From positions 186,001 through 250,000 of the forward strand of contig NZ_BMPP01000005.1 of the NCBI RefSeq assembly GCF_014647655.1: 64,000 bases of DNA. Direction: 5' to 3'. The stretch comes from Deinococcus malanensis (GTDB lineage: Bacteria > Deinococcota > Deinococci > Deinococcales > Deinococcaceae). A program made the position numbers and the translations under genes. Position 1 is the first letter of the stretch. Each line of letters begins with the position of its first letter. The notes under the pieces were generated by a model. The model was not told where the DNA came from. It was given only the letters and a program-made list of their open reading frames with translations, and ran no database searches. Positions 45,834-56,010 of the stretch are shown piece by piece.

Positions 45834-45856
45834 GCGGGAATAGGTAGAGTGCCGCC

Positions 45857-46192
45857 ATGAGCGAAGCCATCACTGCTGAACAGGCCGGCTGGGTAGAAGT
45901 CGGCCTGGAAGCCGAATTGCCTGAAGGCCACCAGCGTGCCGTGGACGTGCAGGGCGTGAGCGTGCTGGTGGTGCGCTACGAGGGACAGTTCTATGCTCTG
46001 CGCAACAACTGCACCCACAAGGACTACCCGCTGCTGGGCGGAGAGGTCAGCCAGGGACGAATCACCTGCGAGAAGCACGGGGCAAAGTTCGAGCTCACCA
46101 CCGGCAAACCCCGCACGCTGCCGGCCGTGAAACCCGTGCGGCTCTACCAGACCCGCACCGAAGAAGGCGTGGTCTACGTCGGGCCTCTGTAG
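45857..46192 (+). CDS. Rieske [2Fe-2S] ferredoxin-like protein
   Basis: A 111-residue single-domain Rieske protein. The cluster ligands are [11 protein letters not shown] near residue 52 (Cys and His) and CEKHGAKFE near residue 72 (Cys-x2-His). It resembles the small ferredoxin subunits of ring-hydroxylating dioxygenases and nitrite reductase NirD, and should carry one electron. No oxygenase genes lie beside it, so its partner is unknown. TAGAGT sits six bases before the ATG, suggesting a leaderless transcript independent of purB. Confidence 0.9.
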   Translation: MSEAITAEQAGWVEVGLEAELPEGHQRAVDVQGVSVLVVRYEGQFYALRNNCTHKDYPLLGGEVSQGRITCEKHGAKFELTTGKPRTLPAVKPVRLYQTRTEEGVVYVGPL

Positions 46193-46232
46193 CTGTCTCG
46201 ATCATCACCGCTGAAACAGACAGGCCAGGAAA

Positions 46233-46264
46233 GGGCCGCACAGAACGAATGATCTGTGCGGCCC
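46233..46264. terminator. Strong hairpin between convergent genes
   Basis: A perfect 12-bp inverted repeat GGGCCGCACAGA / TCTGTGCGGCCC with an 8-base loop ends the Rieske transcript and probably the leftward gene. Confidence 0.85.
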
Positions 46265-46280
46265 GCCGGATTTCCTGATG

Positions 46281-46781
46281 TTACCGGCCTGTCTGGTCCC
46301 GGCCCTGAACCTCGTTCTGCAACTCGGCTCGCTCACCTTCGGGCAGGTCGGCGGGCCGCTCACTGACGTGGGGCACGGTCATCTCACTGGGAGGGGTGTA
46401 GCCGGGATTGGGATCAGCGGCGCGGGTGCGGTCCTCGATGGCTGGCCCCAGTCTGGAGTTGGAGTCGATGCCGCCGACCGGTGTAACAAGGTCCAGCGCG
46501 CCGGTGTCAACGCCACCCACCGTCTGCGCCCCAGCCATCTCGGCCGCCTGCAGGGTGTGGTCCATGGCCACCGGATCACGCGTGGCCAGATGGTCGAACT
46601 GCCCCGTGACCTCCTTGGGATCGGGCACATCCACCGGCTCGTAGCTGAGCTTGTTGGCCGTGCTGACCTTGCTGGAATCGGGGGTGGTGGTGTAGATGCT
46701 GGCGTGATCGTCTTTGGGGTCTGGCGTCTCGAAGCCGGTCTGCGCCCCGGTTTCACCAATCAGCTTGTGTTCTTCACTCAT
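46281..46781 (-). CDS. Hydrophilic disordered protein, unknown
   Basis: A 166-residue protein without membrane or signal segments and with low hydrophobicity. It is rich in Asp, Glu, Pro, Thr and Gly (for example PDPKDDHASIYTTTPDSSK and ADLPEGERAELQNEVQ). It is probably disordered and could be a stress- or desiccation-related hydrophilin, but that is only composition-based inference. No family recognised. It lies 23 bases after the ankyrin gene, so both may share a transcript. Confidence 0.68.
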   Translation of the reverse strand: MSEEHKLIGETGAQTGFETPDPKDDHASIYTTTPDSSKVSTANKLSYEPVDVPDPKEVTGQFDHLATRDPVAMDHTLQAAEMAGAQTVGGVDTGALDLVTPVGGIDSNSRLGPAIEDRTRAADPNPGYTPPSEMTVPHVSERPADLPEGERAELQNEVQGRDQTGR

Positions 46782-46804
46782 ACCTCAGTCTGACAAGCCC
46801 GGGC

Positions 46805-47500
46805 TCAGGGTGCATTCCTCGTTTCTTGACGCGGGCTTGCCTCTCCCTTGAGCAGGATGACAATTTCCTCATACCCGCCTTCGGCCGCCAGAGCGGCGGC
46901 GTCCTGGCCATCGGCTGTCTGAGCAGACGGGTCCGCGCCCACAGAGAGCAGAAACTCCACCAGCGCCGTACTGCCGTTCTGTGCCGCACTCATCAGTGGG
47001 GTAAAGCCCCCGTGCTGTGCCGCGTTCACTTCAGCGCCGGCCATCACCAGTGCTTGGGCCAGCCGGGCGTGGTTTCCCGCCGCGGCAGAGTGCAGGGGAC
47101 GCACCTGCATAGCGTTTTGGCTGACGGCGTTCACGTTGGCCCCATGCGTCAGCAGGAGCTCGGCCACCTCGTCATGGCCGAAAAACGCCGACAGCCCCAG
47201 CGGCGAAAAGCCGTCAGGGCTGAAGGCGTATACCAGATCGGGCTGCTCGTCCAGCAGGGCGCGGACCCGGCCCGTCTCGCCGGCCGCCGCCGCTTCGAAC
47301 ACGCTCAGGGGTGCCCCAGCACCAATCAGTGCCCGCAGAATCTCGGGACGGTGGTAGTACGCGGCAAACAGCACCGGACTCAGCCCGGACGGACTGACCG
47401 AGCGCAGCAGTTCAGGCTCGGCAGTGATCAGCAGTTGTACACCCGGCAGGTTGTTGGCGTGAATGGCACTGAACAGGTCATTGACGGCGTCGGTGGTCAC
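46805..47500 (-). CDS. Ankyrin-repeat protein
   Basis: A 231-residue protein composed mainly of ankyrin repeats from residue 35 onward, for example [40 protein letters not shown] and [20 protein letters not shown]. It has no signal peptide or enzymatic domain, so it is likely a cytosolic protein-binding scaffold. GTG 47500 has TAGCCT five bases upstream. Its partner is unknown. The thiolase on the same strand starts a separate unit upstream. Confidence 0.9.
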   Translation of the reverse strand: MTTDAVNDLFSAIHANNLPGVQLLITAEPELLRSVSPSGLSPVLFAAYYHRPEILRALIGAGAPLSVFEAAAAGETGRVRALLDEQPDLVYAFSPDGFSPLGLSAFFGHDEVAELLLTHGANVNAVSQNAMQVRPLHSAAAGNHARLAQALVMAGAEVNAAQHGGFTPLMSAAQNGSTALVEFLLSVGADPSAQTADGQDAAALAAEGGYEEIVILLKGEASPRQETRNAP

Positions 47501-47544
47501 GCCTCAGGCTACCGTGACACCGGGGGCCATGCTCGGCGGCAGGT

Positions 47545-48717
47545 TTACCCCCGGGCCCGGATCACCATGGCAATGCCCATGCCGCCGCCGATGCACAGGC
47601 TGGCCACGCCGGTTTCCTTGCCGGTGCGGCGCAACTGGTGAATCAGTGTGACCAGGACACGCGCACCGGAAGCGCCGATCGGGTGGCCCAGGGCAATGGC
47701 CCCGCCGGTAATGTTGACTTTCGCCGCGTCCACTTCCAGGTCACGGACCACCGCGAGTGACTGCGCTGAAAACGCCTCGTTCAATTCGAACAGGTCCACG
47801 TCGGAGACCTTCATGCCGGCGCGCCCCAGGGCCACCGGTACGGCCTTGGCCGGTCCGATACCCATGATCTTGGGGTCCAGTCCGATGGCCGCATAACTGG
47901 TGATTTCCGCCAGGACCGTCAGTCCGTTGGCCTGAGCGTAGTCCTCGGTAGTCACGACCAGCATGGCCGCCCCGTCGTTGATCCCACTGGCATTGCCGGC
48001 GGTGACGGTGCCATCCTTCTTGAAAGCGGGCTTCAGCTTGGCCAGGGCCTCGGCGGTGGTGGCGCGCGGGTACTCATCGCGGTCAAAAACGGTTGGTCCC
48101 TTGCGGCCCGGCACTTCCACGCTGATCAGTTCGTCTGCAAAGTGGCCGCCTTCCTGCGCGGCAGCTGCGCGGTTCTGGCTTTCCAGAGCAAAGGCGTCCT
48201 GCTCCTCGCGGCTCAGGTTCCAGGCTTCGGCGACGTTTTCGGCCGTCACACCCATGTGGTAGTCGTGGAACACGTCTGTCAGGCCATCGGACAGGATGCT
48301 GTCCAGCGCCTGGGCGTGCCCCAGCCGGTAGCCTTCACGGGCACGCGGCAGCAGGAAGGGCGCGCGGCTCATGTTCTCGGTGCCGCCGGCCAGGTACAGC
48401 TGCCCGTCGCCGGACTTGAGGCCCTGCACGGCGCTTACGACGGCCTGCAGACCACTGCCGCACACCCGGTTGACCGTCAGTCCGGGGACGTCATGGGGCA
48501 GCCCGGAACCCAGTGCGATCTGCCGGGCCACATTCATGCCCTGCCCTGCCTGCAATACGTTCCCCACAATCACATCGGCCACGTGGGCACTTTCCAGACC
48601 GCCCAATACGGCACGCGTGGCCGTAATCCCCAGATCGACGGCGCTGACGTCCTTCAGGGCGCCCATAAAGCTTCCAATCGGCGTGCGCTTGGCCGCCACG
48701 ATGACCATTTTGTTCAC
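47545..48717 (-). CDS. Acetyl-CoA acetyltransferase (thiolase)
   Basis: A 390-residue type-II thiolase that condenses two acetyl-CoA to acetoacetyl-CoA or runs the reverse. The nucleophilic Cys is in [13 protein letters not shown] near residue 88, with [16 protein letters not shown] (His near 348) and [11 protein letters not shown] (Cys near 378) completing the active site. GTG 48717 has TAGACT six bases upstream. It is the only beta-oxidation or acetyl-CoA-condensing gene in the immediate surroundings. Confidence 0.95.
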   Translation of the reverse strand: MNKMVIVAAKRTPIGSFMGALKDVSAVDLGITATRAVLGGLESAHVADVIVGNVLQAGQGMNVARQIALGSGLPHDVPGLTVNRVCGSGLQAVVSAVQGLKSGDGQLYLAGGTENMSRAPFLLPRAREGYRLGHAQALDSILSDGLTDVFHDYHMGVTAENVAEAWNLSREEQDAFALESQNRAAAAQEGGHFADELISVEVPGRKGPTVFDRDEYPRATTAEALAKLKPAFKKDGTVTAGNASGINDGAAMLVVTTEDYAQANGLTVLAEITSYAAIGLDPKIMGIGPAKAVPVALGRAGMKVSDVDLFELNEAFSAQSLAVVRDLEVDAAKVNITGGAIALGHPIGASGARVLVTLIHQLRRTGKETGVASLCIGGGMGIAMVIRARG

Positions 48718-48900
48718 AGGCCGAGTCTAGCGGCCGGTCGTTACGGACAGTGAGCAGGCCCGGGACCCCATGGGGGCACAAGCTGCGAAACGTCCACCAT
48801 GCGCGGACCAGCATCAGGTGGAAAAGGCCTGTGTGAACTGGACTGTGTGGGCCATTTGGTCCTCAGGTCTTCGCGGGTAAAGGTTGCTGTCAGGCAGCCC

Positions 48901-48930
48901 AAAGAAAAAGACGGGACCAGGCCCCGTCTT
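48901..48930 (-). terminator. Terminator after the small hydrophilic gene
   Basis: An 8-bp hairpin AAGACGGG / CCCGTCTT, followed on the minus strand by TTTCTTT, lies 22 bases past the stop codon of the 73-residue gene. Confidence 0.78.
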
Positions 48931-48952
48931 GAAGGAATATGGACGCCTGGGC

Positions 48953-49174
48953 TTATCCCTGTTTGCTGGCAGGGACCGACCGTGCCTGCTCCACGTCCTG
49001 CTGCTCTTTATGCCCATCATGTTCGGTGTTGCGGGCCGCGTTCGCCTCGCGGTCGTTGACGCCTTTCAGGGACGGCTTGCGGTCGTGGTTGATCTCATGC
49101 ACTTCCTGGCTGTTGCGGTCGTAGTCCTGCGGCTGGCTGGTGTGGCCCTTGTTCTTGTCATCCTTGTCTGGCAT
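48953..49174 (-). CDS. 73-residue hydrophilic protein, unknown
   Basis: A small, highly charged protein with many Asp, Glu, His, Lys and Gln and no hydrophobic core (KDDKNKGHTSQPQDYDRNS and NTEHDGHKEQQDVEQA). The composition resembles hydrophilins or desiccation-tolerance proteins, but no family was recognised. TATCCG overlaps the bases before the ATG at 49174, so the start signal is unclear. A terminator follows closely, and the gene stands alone. Confidence 0.6.
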   Translation of the reverse strand: MPDKDDKNKGHTSQPQDYDRNSQEVHEINHDRKPSLKGVNDREANAARNTEHDGHKEQQDVEQARSVPASKQG

Positions 49175-49308
49175 ACGGATAGCCTGACAGAGGGTGTCTT
49201 GGCGAACTTTCGGATCGCCTCAAATTGCGTTTACAAATGCCGGGCGGTTCGTCCGGACAGGCAGGCTCATGCGTTCTGCGCCGGATGGACGGGCACTGGG
49301 CAGGCACC

Positions 49309-49794
49309 TCAGATTGGAGGCGACTGCAGCACAGCCACCATCGGCCTATGTCCATCGGGGCCGCTCCAGGTCGCCTGCCCCCTGGTCAGGTGGCGCCAGT
49401 CGAGCGCCTGATACAGCGCCAGGGCCGCGCGATTGTGTTCTGCGACCTGAAGCGCAGCCGGGCGGCCCAGTGTTCGTGCGTGTGCCGTGGCCGCTTCCAT
49501 CAGGGCGCGTCCCAGGCCAAGCCCGCGACCAGCCGGCGCGACGAACAGCCGCTTGACCTCCAGGGTTTCCGGCGGAAGCTGCGCGGCCCAGGAACCGTGA
49601 CTCAGGGAACACAGCAGCACCTGTCCCATCACCTGTTCGTGTTGTACGGCGACCCGGCCTGCCACCGTTCCCGACGGTTGGAGAAAGGCCATGGGATCCG
49701 CCGGCCACATCGAGGGATACCCTTCGGCCTCGTGAACTTCTCGCATGGCGAGTTGCAAGTCTCTCAGGTCACCTGCCTGCCGCTGGCGGATCAT
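49309..49794 (-). CDS. GNAT-family N-acetyltransferase
   Basis: A 161-residue GNAT protein. Strand and motif A are seen in LEVKRLFVAPAGRGLGLGRA near residues 78-97, where the acetyl-CoA loop is AGRGLGLGRA. RPAALQVAEHNRAALALYQALDW near residue 112 is the typical C-terminal part. The substrate is unknown. It follows dcd on the same strand by 16 bases and may be co-transcribed with it. The ribosome site is weak. The ATG at 49794 is the family start. Confidence 0.88.
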   Translation of the reverse strand: MIRQRQAGDLRDLQLAMREVHEAEGYPSMWPADPMAFLQPSGTVAGRVAVQHEQVMGQVLLCSLSHGSWAAQLPPETLEVKRLFVAPAGRGLGLGRALMEAATAHARTLGRPAALQVAEHNRAALALYQALDWRHLTRGQATWSGPDGHRPMVAVLQSPPI

Positions 49795-49810
49795 TGGAAA
49801 TCTGAGGCCT

Positions 49811-50371
<561 letters not shown>

Positions 50372-50525
50372 GCCGCATGCTAGCGCGCCAGAGCATCGGT
50401 CAAGAAGATGGCATCGAGCTGACCGGGCGTAACGAGTGGATTTTGCCGGGCAGGACGCAGAATGGAGCCGCTGCGAGTCTGTCTTCTCGGTAGCGGAATC
50501 CAGGGAACTGCTCTAGGCTGCGGGC

Positions 50526-51266
50526 GTGCGGGTGGCAGTTATTTCCGATGTACACGGCAACGCTTTTGCTCTGGAAGCCACGCTGCGCGCGGTGCATCTG
50601 GCGGCGCCGGACGTGATCGTCAATCTGGGCGATCAGGTGGAGGGAAGTGCCGACCCCTGGCGCGCCGCGTGCCTGCAGGCCAGGCTGGGTGCAGTGGAGG
50701 TGCGCGGCAACAACGAGGAAAAGCTCTGGCCCGGCGGCCGGCGCAATCCGCTGAGCCTGCAGTACGGGGCCTGGCTTGAAACCCAGCTGGATGACGCTAC
50801 CGTGGCGCGGCTGGCGGCCCTTCCCCTGACGGCCCGACTGGACGGCGGGCGGCTCCTGGCCTGCCACGGCACGCCGGACAGCAGCTGGGAAAGCCTGCTG
50901 TGGGTCTGGGACCGTGGCGCGGACGGGCGGGGATTTTACCGTTCGCGTGACCCACTCGAGCTGCGGGGTGTCGTTGAGTCATGGCAGGCCGAGGTTGTCG
51001 TCTGCGGCCACACCCACCGGCCCGGCGCGACCCGGGTGGGTGACACACTGGTGGTCAACGCCGGGGCCGTCAGCGATCAGGTGGACGGTGATCCCCGCGC
51101 CCGCTGGACCTTGCTCGAAAGGCGGGGCAGCCACTGGGCCGTGGAATTCCTGGCCGTGCCTTACGACGTGGAGGCCGCCGTTTCCTGGGCGCGCACCCAC
51201 ACCCCGTTCGGAGACTTCCAGGCCCAGCTGCTGGGCAGTGGTGTCATGGACGGCCGCGGCGACTGA
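50526..51266 (+). CDS. Metallophosphoesterase
   Basis: A 246-residue calcineurin-like phosphoesterase. The metal motifs are VISDVHGNAFALE near residue 6, NLGDQVEGS near residue 33, VRGNNEEKLW near residue 60, CHGTPDSSWE and the late CGHTHRPGAT near residue 161. It resembles YfcE-type or Ser/Thr-phosphatase-like enzymes acting on phosphodiesters. GTG 50526 is supported by TAGGCT six bases upstream. It stands alone; no partner is visible. Confidence 0.91.
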   Translation: MRVAVISDVHGNAFALEATLRAVHLAAPDVIVNLGDQVEGSADPWRAACLQARLGAVEVRGNNEEKLWPGGRRNPLSLQYGAWLETQLDDATVARLAALPLTARLDGGRLLACHGTPDSSWESLLWVWDRGADGRGFYRSRDPLELRGVVESWQAEVVVCGHTHRPGATRVGDTLVVNAGAVSDQVDGDPRARWTLLERRGSHWAVEFLAVPYDVEAAVSWARTHTPFGDFQAQLLGSGVMDGRGD

Positions 51267-51556
51267 GGCCAGCAACGGGTGGGCGTCTGCGCCGCCTGTC
51301 TGGTTGCCTGAGCGGCCGCGGAGTACAGTAAAAAGGACCTCAGAGGCCCTGATCCTGGTGAAGCGTGCATAGGGCGCCTGCTCCCAGGGGGTGATCGTCT
51401 CCCGTGCCCGCGTATTTCTCGTCGGTTCGTCCTGTTCCTGTGGTGCCTGCTGGCCTGTGTCGTCGTGACAGACCACAGGGCTGCGCCACAGAGATTTGCC
51501 CTGGCAGGTCGCCTGGTCCGCTCCCGCGACCTGCGCCATGCCCGGAGGAGAACAGT

Positions 51557-51979
51557 ATGACTGCACCCGCCATGACGCCTGAAATGCAGACGCTCAAGGC
51601 CCGTCTCAAGGCCACCTGGGAGAGCGGAGACTACGGCCGCTTCGCCAAGGCGCTGGAACCGGGCGCCCTGGATTTTCTGGACCGGCTGAATCTTCAACCC
51701 GGCGAGCGCGAGCGGCTGCACTCCGGCATCGGTTCCCTGCACATGGAACGCCGGATGTACCCATTCGTGTATCCGTTCCCGCCGGCTGAGGTGGTGAACT
51801 CCTTCCGCACCTACTACGGCCCAACCCACCGCAGTTTCATGGCCCTTGACGAGGCCGGGCAGGGCAGGCTCCAGGCCGATCTGGAACAGCTGTGGGCCGA
51901 GTACAACCAGGCACGCGACGGCACCACGTTTGTGGAGTCTGGACTGCTGGAAGTGCGGGCTATCCGCGAAGGAGCCTGA
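51557..51979 (+). CDS. Remnant SAM-dependent methyltransferase lacking its catalytic core
   Basis: A 140-residue open frame. Residues 1-47 (ATWESGDYGRFAKALEPGAL, then LDRLNLQPGER) read like the start of a class-I methyltransferase, and residues 58-140 (RRMYPFVYPFPPAEVV, YYGPTHRSFMALDEAG) read like the same family's C-terminal end. The intervening part, which normally carries the SAM-binding motifs, is absent. About 120 residues appear deleted in frame. AGGAGAACAGT precedes the ATG. It is probably an inactive remnant, or has a new role. The upstream 290 bases hold no gene. Confidence 0.65.
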   Translation: MTAPAMTPEMQTLKARLKATWESGDYGRFAKALEPGALDFLDRLNLQPGERERLHSGIGSLHMERRMYPFVYPFPPAEVVNSFRTYYGPTHRSFMALDEAGQGRLQADLEQLWAEYNQARDGTTFVESGLLEVRAIREGA

Positions 51980-52159
51980 AGGTGCTCCGTGGGCCGACCA
52001 GCCTTCAGGGAAACAGCTTGAGACCTTAAGTGCAGACAGGAGCTGGGTGCTTGCGCCGCTAGGCGAGGAGGAGTTGGGACGTCCTGGGAAGCTGTGAGTG
52101 ATTCGTTAGTGAACTGCTTCTACACTGCCGGCACGTCACTCCCTGAAGGAAGGTCCAAG

Positions 52160-52969
52160 GTGAAGCGAACCCTGTTACTTCTCTGTGCGCTGCTCGGCTC
52201 GGCAGCTTCTTCGCAGCAAGGCCCGGCCAGCACCTCTGTTCTGCTGCGTATTCCGCTGACGAACGGCGCGGTGCGGGTTACCGACGCCACTGCGACCCGC
52301 AAATTCGGGCAACTGCTGAACGCGCTGGCCAAAGACCAGAACAGTGGCTGCCAGACTAGCGAATACCTGGTCTGGGACAACGCTGATCTCGCCGAGCAGA
52401 TCAGTGATAACCTCGCCTCCCAGTTCAAGGCCCGGAGCATGACCTTCAGTCAGCTGGCCGAGGACGAAGACGACGAAAGCTATTCCCTGTCGTTCCTGCT
52501 GACCGAAAAGAGCAACCGGTACGTGGGAGTGCTGTATGGAGACGCGGAGAGTGTGGTGCTCGGCTGGTGCCAGTTGAAGGCAGCGAGGTCACAACCAGCC
52601 GTAAAGCCTGCACCCGCACCGCCTCCCATGAAAGCCGCGCCGGCGCCGACCAAAGTTGCCCCGAAGCCGGCGGCGAAGGTCCCTGCCCCGGGCAAGTACG
52701 GGTGCGCTCAGAGTGTCCCGCGCTTTCTCAATGGCAGCTATACCTACGAGATCGAGACCCGGGGATACTTCAATCTGCTTTCGGGCGGCGCGTACAAGGA
52801 CGTCTACGGGGCTGCCGGACGCTGGCGCTTCGACGCTGCCACGGGGCTGACGCATTTCAGTGGGAGCGGCTTTGACCGGGCCACGGCTGAGCTTCTGGAA
52901 GGTGGCCGCCTGTGGATCGTGATCCCGACCGCGAGCGGAGAGATGCGCTGGACCTGCAGCCGGGTCTGA
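52160..52969 (+). CDS. Exported two-domain protein with Pro/Ala linker
   Basis: A 269-residue exported protein. A signal peptide (KRTLLLLCALLGSAASSQQ) leads to a first domain (residues 25-150, QLLNALAKDQNSGCQTSEYL). An Ala/Pro/Lys-rich linker (PAVKPAPAPPPMKAAPAP) follows, then a second domain with YGCAQSVPRF and RYGYF-like FNLLSGGAYKDVYGAAG. The domains are unassigned. GTG 52160 is chosen because GAAGGAAGGT precedes it and the signal peptide begins there. TACACT about 35 bases upstream may be its -10 box. It is probably envelope-associated. Confidence 0.72.
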   Translation: MKRTLLLLCALLGSAASSQQGPASTSVLLRIPLTNGAVRVTDATATRKFGQLLNALAKDQNSGCQTSEYLVWDNADLAEQISDNLASQFKARSMTFSQLAEDEDDESYSLSFLLTEKSNRYVGVLYGDAESVVLGWCQLKAARSQPAVKPAPAPPPMKAAPAPTKVAPKPAAKVPAPGKYGCAQSVPRFLNGSYTYEIETRGYFNLLSGGAYKDVYGAAGRWRFDAATGLTHFSGSGFDRATAELLEGGRLWIVIPTASGEMRWTCSRV

Positions 52970-53094
52970 ACCGCGCCGAGTCAATGGCCTTCCTCAGGGC
53001 TCAGCGTCTGGCGGCCCTGCTCGCCTTTCAGACCCATGGTCTGTCCGTCGTGGGCGGGATGCCTACCGGGCACCAGGCCACCCGTAGTGCCCCA

Positions 53095-53131
53095 AAGCAC
53101 CATCAGCTGGCTACCAAGCACCATAAGCTGG
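53095..53131. repeat. Two-copy 21-base direct repeat
   Basis: AAGCACCATCAGCTGG (53095-53110) recurs as AAGCACCATAAGCTGG (53116-53131), one mismatch, offset 21 bases. It lies in a 280-base stretch without other genes. Confidence 0.5.
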
Positions 53132-53181
53132 TCGGTGCCAACTCGGCCTGGGTGTTACGTTCGAGCACATAACAAGGAAAC

Positions 53182-53209
53182 AGAAAACCCGGACCAGAAG
53201 GTCCGGGTC
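53182..53209 (-). terminator. Intrinsic terminator after the Bax-inhibitor-like gene
   Basis: A perfect 9-bp hairpin ACCCGGACC / GGTCCGGGT with a 4-base loop, followed on the minus strand by TTTCTGTTT, lies 45 bases past the stop. Confidence 0.82.
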
Positions 53210-53253
53210 GTTGCTGAAGCCGCAGGGGGAGAAAGGGGAAGCGCTGAGGGCGC

Positions 53254-53940
53254 TCAGTCGCGGCTGCCACCAAACAGACGCAGGATAAACAGGAACATGT
53301 TGATGAAATCCAGGTACAGGGCCAGGGCACCGTTGATGGCCGAACGCTCGGCCTGCTCGCCGGAAATGCCGCTGAGGGCCAGGTTACGCAGCATCTGGGT
53401 GTGGTATGCGGTCAGGCCAGCGAACACCAGTACGCCCACGATGCTGATGCCCAGCGTCAGGGCGCTGCTGGCCACGAACAGGTTGACGATCATGGCCACG
53501 ATCAGCCCCAGCACGGCGAACAGGAAGAAGCGGCCCATGGCACTAAGGTCCTTCTTGATGACGAAGCCGGCGACGCTCATCAGGCCGAAGGTACCGGCAG
53601 TGGTAGCAAAGGCCGTAATGACGGCGGTGGGCGAGTAGGCGAACAGCAGGGCGCTGAAAGTCAGGCCGGTCAGGGCGGCGTAGCCGATAAACAGCATGCC
53701 GGCCACAGCACTCGACAGGCGCTGGGCGAAAATGCTCAGCACGAACACCAGCGCAAGCTGCGCCAGGATCAGGGGCAGGCGGAGGGCCATGACCTGCATG
53801 GCAAGGGCTTCATTCTGGGCAGTCAGGTAGGCGACACCGGCGGTCAGGGCCAGACCGGCGGCCATCCAGGAGTAGGTTCGGGCCATGAACGTGCGGACCA
53901 GGTCCGCCGTTCCACTTCTGACAGAAGGATAAGTCTGCAT
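53254..53940 (-). CDS. Bax-inhibitor-1/YccA-family membrane protein
   Basis: A 228-residue protein with about seven membrane helices, starting with [22 protein letters not shown]. It includes [20 protein letters not shown] and [19 protein letters not shown], the usual family pattern. The family forms pH-sensitive Ca2+ leak or FtsH-modulating proteins in other organisms; the role here is unknown. ATG 53940 has TATTCT seven bases upstream, fitting the leaderless pattern. A terminator follows it. Confidence 0.92.
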   Translation of the reverse strand: MQTYPSVRSGTADLVRTFMARTYSWMAAGLALTAGVAYLTAQNEALAMQVMALRLPLILAQLALVFVLSIFAQRLSSAVAGMLFIGYAALTGLTFSALLFAYSPTAVITAFATTAGTFGLMSVAGFVIKKDLSAMGRFFLFAVLGLIVAMIVNLFVASSALTLGISIVGVLVFAGLTAYHTQMLRNLALSGISGEQAERSAINGALALYLDFINMFLFILRLFGGSRD

Positions 53941-54267
53941 ACACCTCAGAATACGTCGCCCGGCGTGTCCGGGTTCCCGATAACGTCACAGACCCGGCGG
54001 AGTCAGGGCTCAGATGAAGAACGCGCGAACCTGACGTCTGTCGCCTTGAGTTCGTCGGGCGCACTTCTGCCACATATACGTGTGCTGCTGGTCTCCTGCG
54101 GCTGGAGTTCCGAAAAAACAGGAAGGTGCGGATGCCTTCGGGGTGCAGTGTCCGCGGCATTTTCGGTGTCTGCGTCACCCTGCCTGGCTACGCGGGTGGA
54201 GTGGCCTGGGGCTGCAGCATGAAGTGCTGACCAGCACCATTCTTACGTGGGGCCCCAGGCCAGCGGA
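53941..54267. other. Intergenic stretch, no gene seen
   Basis: About 330 bases separate the Bax-inhibitor-like gene from the divergent HAD gene. It holds their two -10 boxes at its ends, and no supported reading frame or repeat. Confidence 0.45.
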
Positions 54268-54279
54268 TAGGTTTGCGGA

Positions 54280-54933
54280 ATGACCCCGTACCGAGGCGTG
54301 ATCTTCGATATCGACGGAACCCTGGTCGACAGCAATGATGGCCATGCCCGGGCCTGGGTGCGAGCCTTTGCGGATGCAGGGTTCGAGGTGCCGTTCGAAC
54401 AGGTCCGACCCCTGATCGGGATGGGGGGAGATCAGCTGGTGCCGCGCCTGACGGGGATCGAGAAGGGACACCCTGCCTACGAGCAGCTTAGCGAGGGATG
54501 GAAGAACCACTTCCAGCAGGACGAGTTGCCACACGTGCAGTCGCAGCCCGGTACCCGCGCGCTGCTGCAGGCCCTGCAGGAACGCGGCCTGAAACTTATT
54601 GCCGGCACCTCGGCAGACGAAGCGCTGGTCGATGGACTGCTGAAAATTGCACAGGCCGAGGATCTTCTCACCGAGCGCACCACGGCCTCTGACGTGGAAG
54701 CTTCCAAACCTGAACCTGACATCGTGCAGGCGGCGGTGGGCAAACTTGGTCTGGACCCGGCCGAGGTGCTGATGGTGGGAGACACGCCCTTCGACATAGA
54801 GAGCGCGAGCAGGGCAGGGGTGAAGGCCGTGGCCCTGCGCTGCGGCGGGGACGACCGCTTTGAGGGAGCGGTGGCGGTATATGACAGCCCGCAGGACTGG
54901 CTGAACCAGCTGGACGATTCGCTGCTGGCCTGA
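54280..54933 (+). CDS. HAD-family phosphatase (phosphoglycolate phosphatase-like)
   Basis: A 217-residue HAD phosphatase. Motif I IFDIDGTLVDSN lies near residue 8, with a helical C1 cap after it. Motif II is LIAGTSADEALV near residue 106, and motifs III/IV are EASKPEPDIVQ and VLMVGDTPFDIESA around residues 143-175. The cap and order match Gph or PgmB-type enzymes, but the substrate cannot be set from this sequence. TAGGTT sits six bases before ATG 54280, so it is probably leaderless. Confidence 0.91.
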   Translation: MTPYRGVIFDIDGTLVDSNDGHARAWVRAFADAGFEVPFEQVRPLIGMGGDQLVPRLTGIEKGHPAYEQLSEGWKNHFQQDELPHVQSQPGTRALLQALQERGLKLIAGTSADEALVDGLLKIAQAEDLLTERTTASDVEASKPEPDIVQAAVGKLGLDPAEVLMVGDTPFDIESASRAGVKAVALRCGGDDRFEGAVAVYDSPQDWLNQLDDSLLA

Positions 54934-55047
54934 GGGAAATCGGTGTGGCACCTGCGAGGTAAAAGTCTGAAAGCCAGTGGACTACGCGTTCCGCAAAGAA
55001 GCAGGACGCACTGTGCCTTCACAATCTAACCAAGGAGGATTTTCCCA

Positions 55048-55965
55048 ATGAAGACCTTGAAACTCGGCACCAGTGGGCTGGACGTACCTGTCATTGCAGT
55101 GGGCTGTATGCGCATCAATTCCCTGGACAAAGCAGAAGCTGAACGCTTTGTCCAGGCCGCGCTGGACGAGGGCGCGAATTTTTTTGACCACGCCGATATT
55201 TACGGCGGCGGATCGTGCGAGGAGATCTTCGCCGACGCGATTCATATGGACAGCACGGTCCGGGACAAGATCATCCTGCAATCCAAATGCGGCATCCGCA
55301 AAGGCATGTTCGACTTTTCCAGGGAGCATATCCTCGCGTCGGTGGACGGCATTCTGAAGCGCCTGAAGACCGATTACCTCGACATTCTGCTGCTGCACCG
55401 CCCCGACACGCTGGTGGAGCCTGAAGAGGTGGCGCAGGCGTTTGACGAGCTTTCAAGTTCCGGCAGGGTCCGGCATTTCGGCGTCTCGAACCAGCACCCG
55501 CGCCAGATCGATCTGCTGAAGAAATATGTGAGTCAGCCCATCGTGGCCAACCAGTTGCAGCTCAGCATTACCAACGCCACCATGATTACCAGCGGCTTCA
55601 ATGTGAACATGGAAAATGACGCGGCGGTCAATCGTGACGGCGGCGTCCTTGACTACTGCCGCCTGCACGACATCACCATTCAGCCCTGGTCGCCGTTTCA
55701 GTACGGCTTTTTCGAAGGGGTCTTCCTGGGCAGCGACAAATACCCGGAACTGAACGCGAAGATAGACGAGGTGGCCCACTCCTACGGCGTGAGCAACACG
55801 ACCATAGCGATCGCCTGGCTGCTGCGTCACCCGGCACGCATGCAGCCGGTGATCGGCACCATGAACATCGACCGCCTGAAGGACTGCTGCAAAGCCAGCG
55901 AGGTCCACCTGACCCGTGAAGAGTGGTATGCGATCTACCGCGCAGCGGGCAATGTGCTGCCCTGA
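55048..55965 (+). CDS. Aldo/keto reductase
   Basis: A 305-residue NADPH-dependent aldo/keto reductase of the YdhF-like type. The TIM barrel starts GTSGLDVPVIAVGCMRIN. The catalytic residues appear as FFDHADIYGGG (Asp and Tyr), ILQSKCGI (Lys) and LLLHRPDT (His). The C-terminal coenzyme site includes RHPARMQPVIGTMNIDRLKD. AAGGAGG, eight bases from the ATG, gives a classical ribosome site, unlike its leaderless neighbours. The substrate is unknown. It could be a later acquisition, but I see no mobile-element marks. Confidence 0.94.
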   Translation: MKTLKLGTSGLDVPVIAVGCMRINSLDKAEAERFVQAALDEGANFFDHADIYGGGSCEEIFADAIHMDSTVRDKIILQSKCGIRKGMFDFSREHILASVDGILKRLKTDYLDILLLHRPDTLVEPEEVAQAFDELSSSGRVRHFGVSNQHPRQIDLLKKYVSQPIVANQLQLSITNATMITSGFNVNMENDAAVNRDGGVLDYCRLHDITIQPWSPFQYGFFEGVFLGSDKYPELNAKIDEVAHSYGVSNTTIAIAWLLRHPARMQPVIGTMNIDRLKDCCKASEVHLTREEWYAIYRAAGNVLP

Positions 55966-56010
55966 CCGGCACAAGGTGACCAGCACCGGGCCTGTGAGGG
56001 AGGCCAGCTG

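Noticed and set aside
53095..53131. The 21-base direct repeat as the start of a CRISPR or satellite array
   Set aside because: Only two copies with no constant spacer pattern; listed as a small repeat only.
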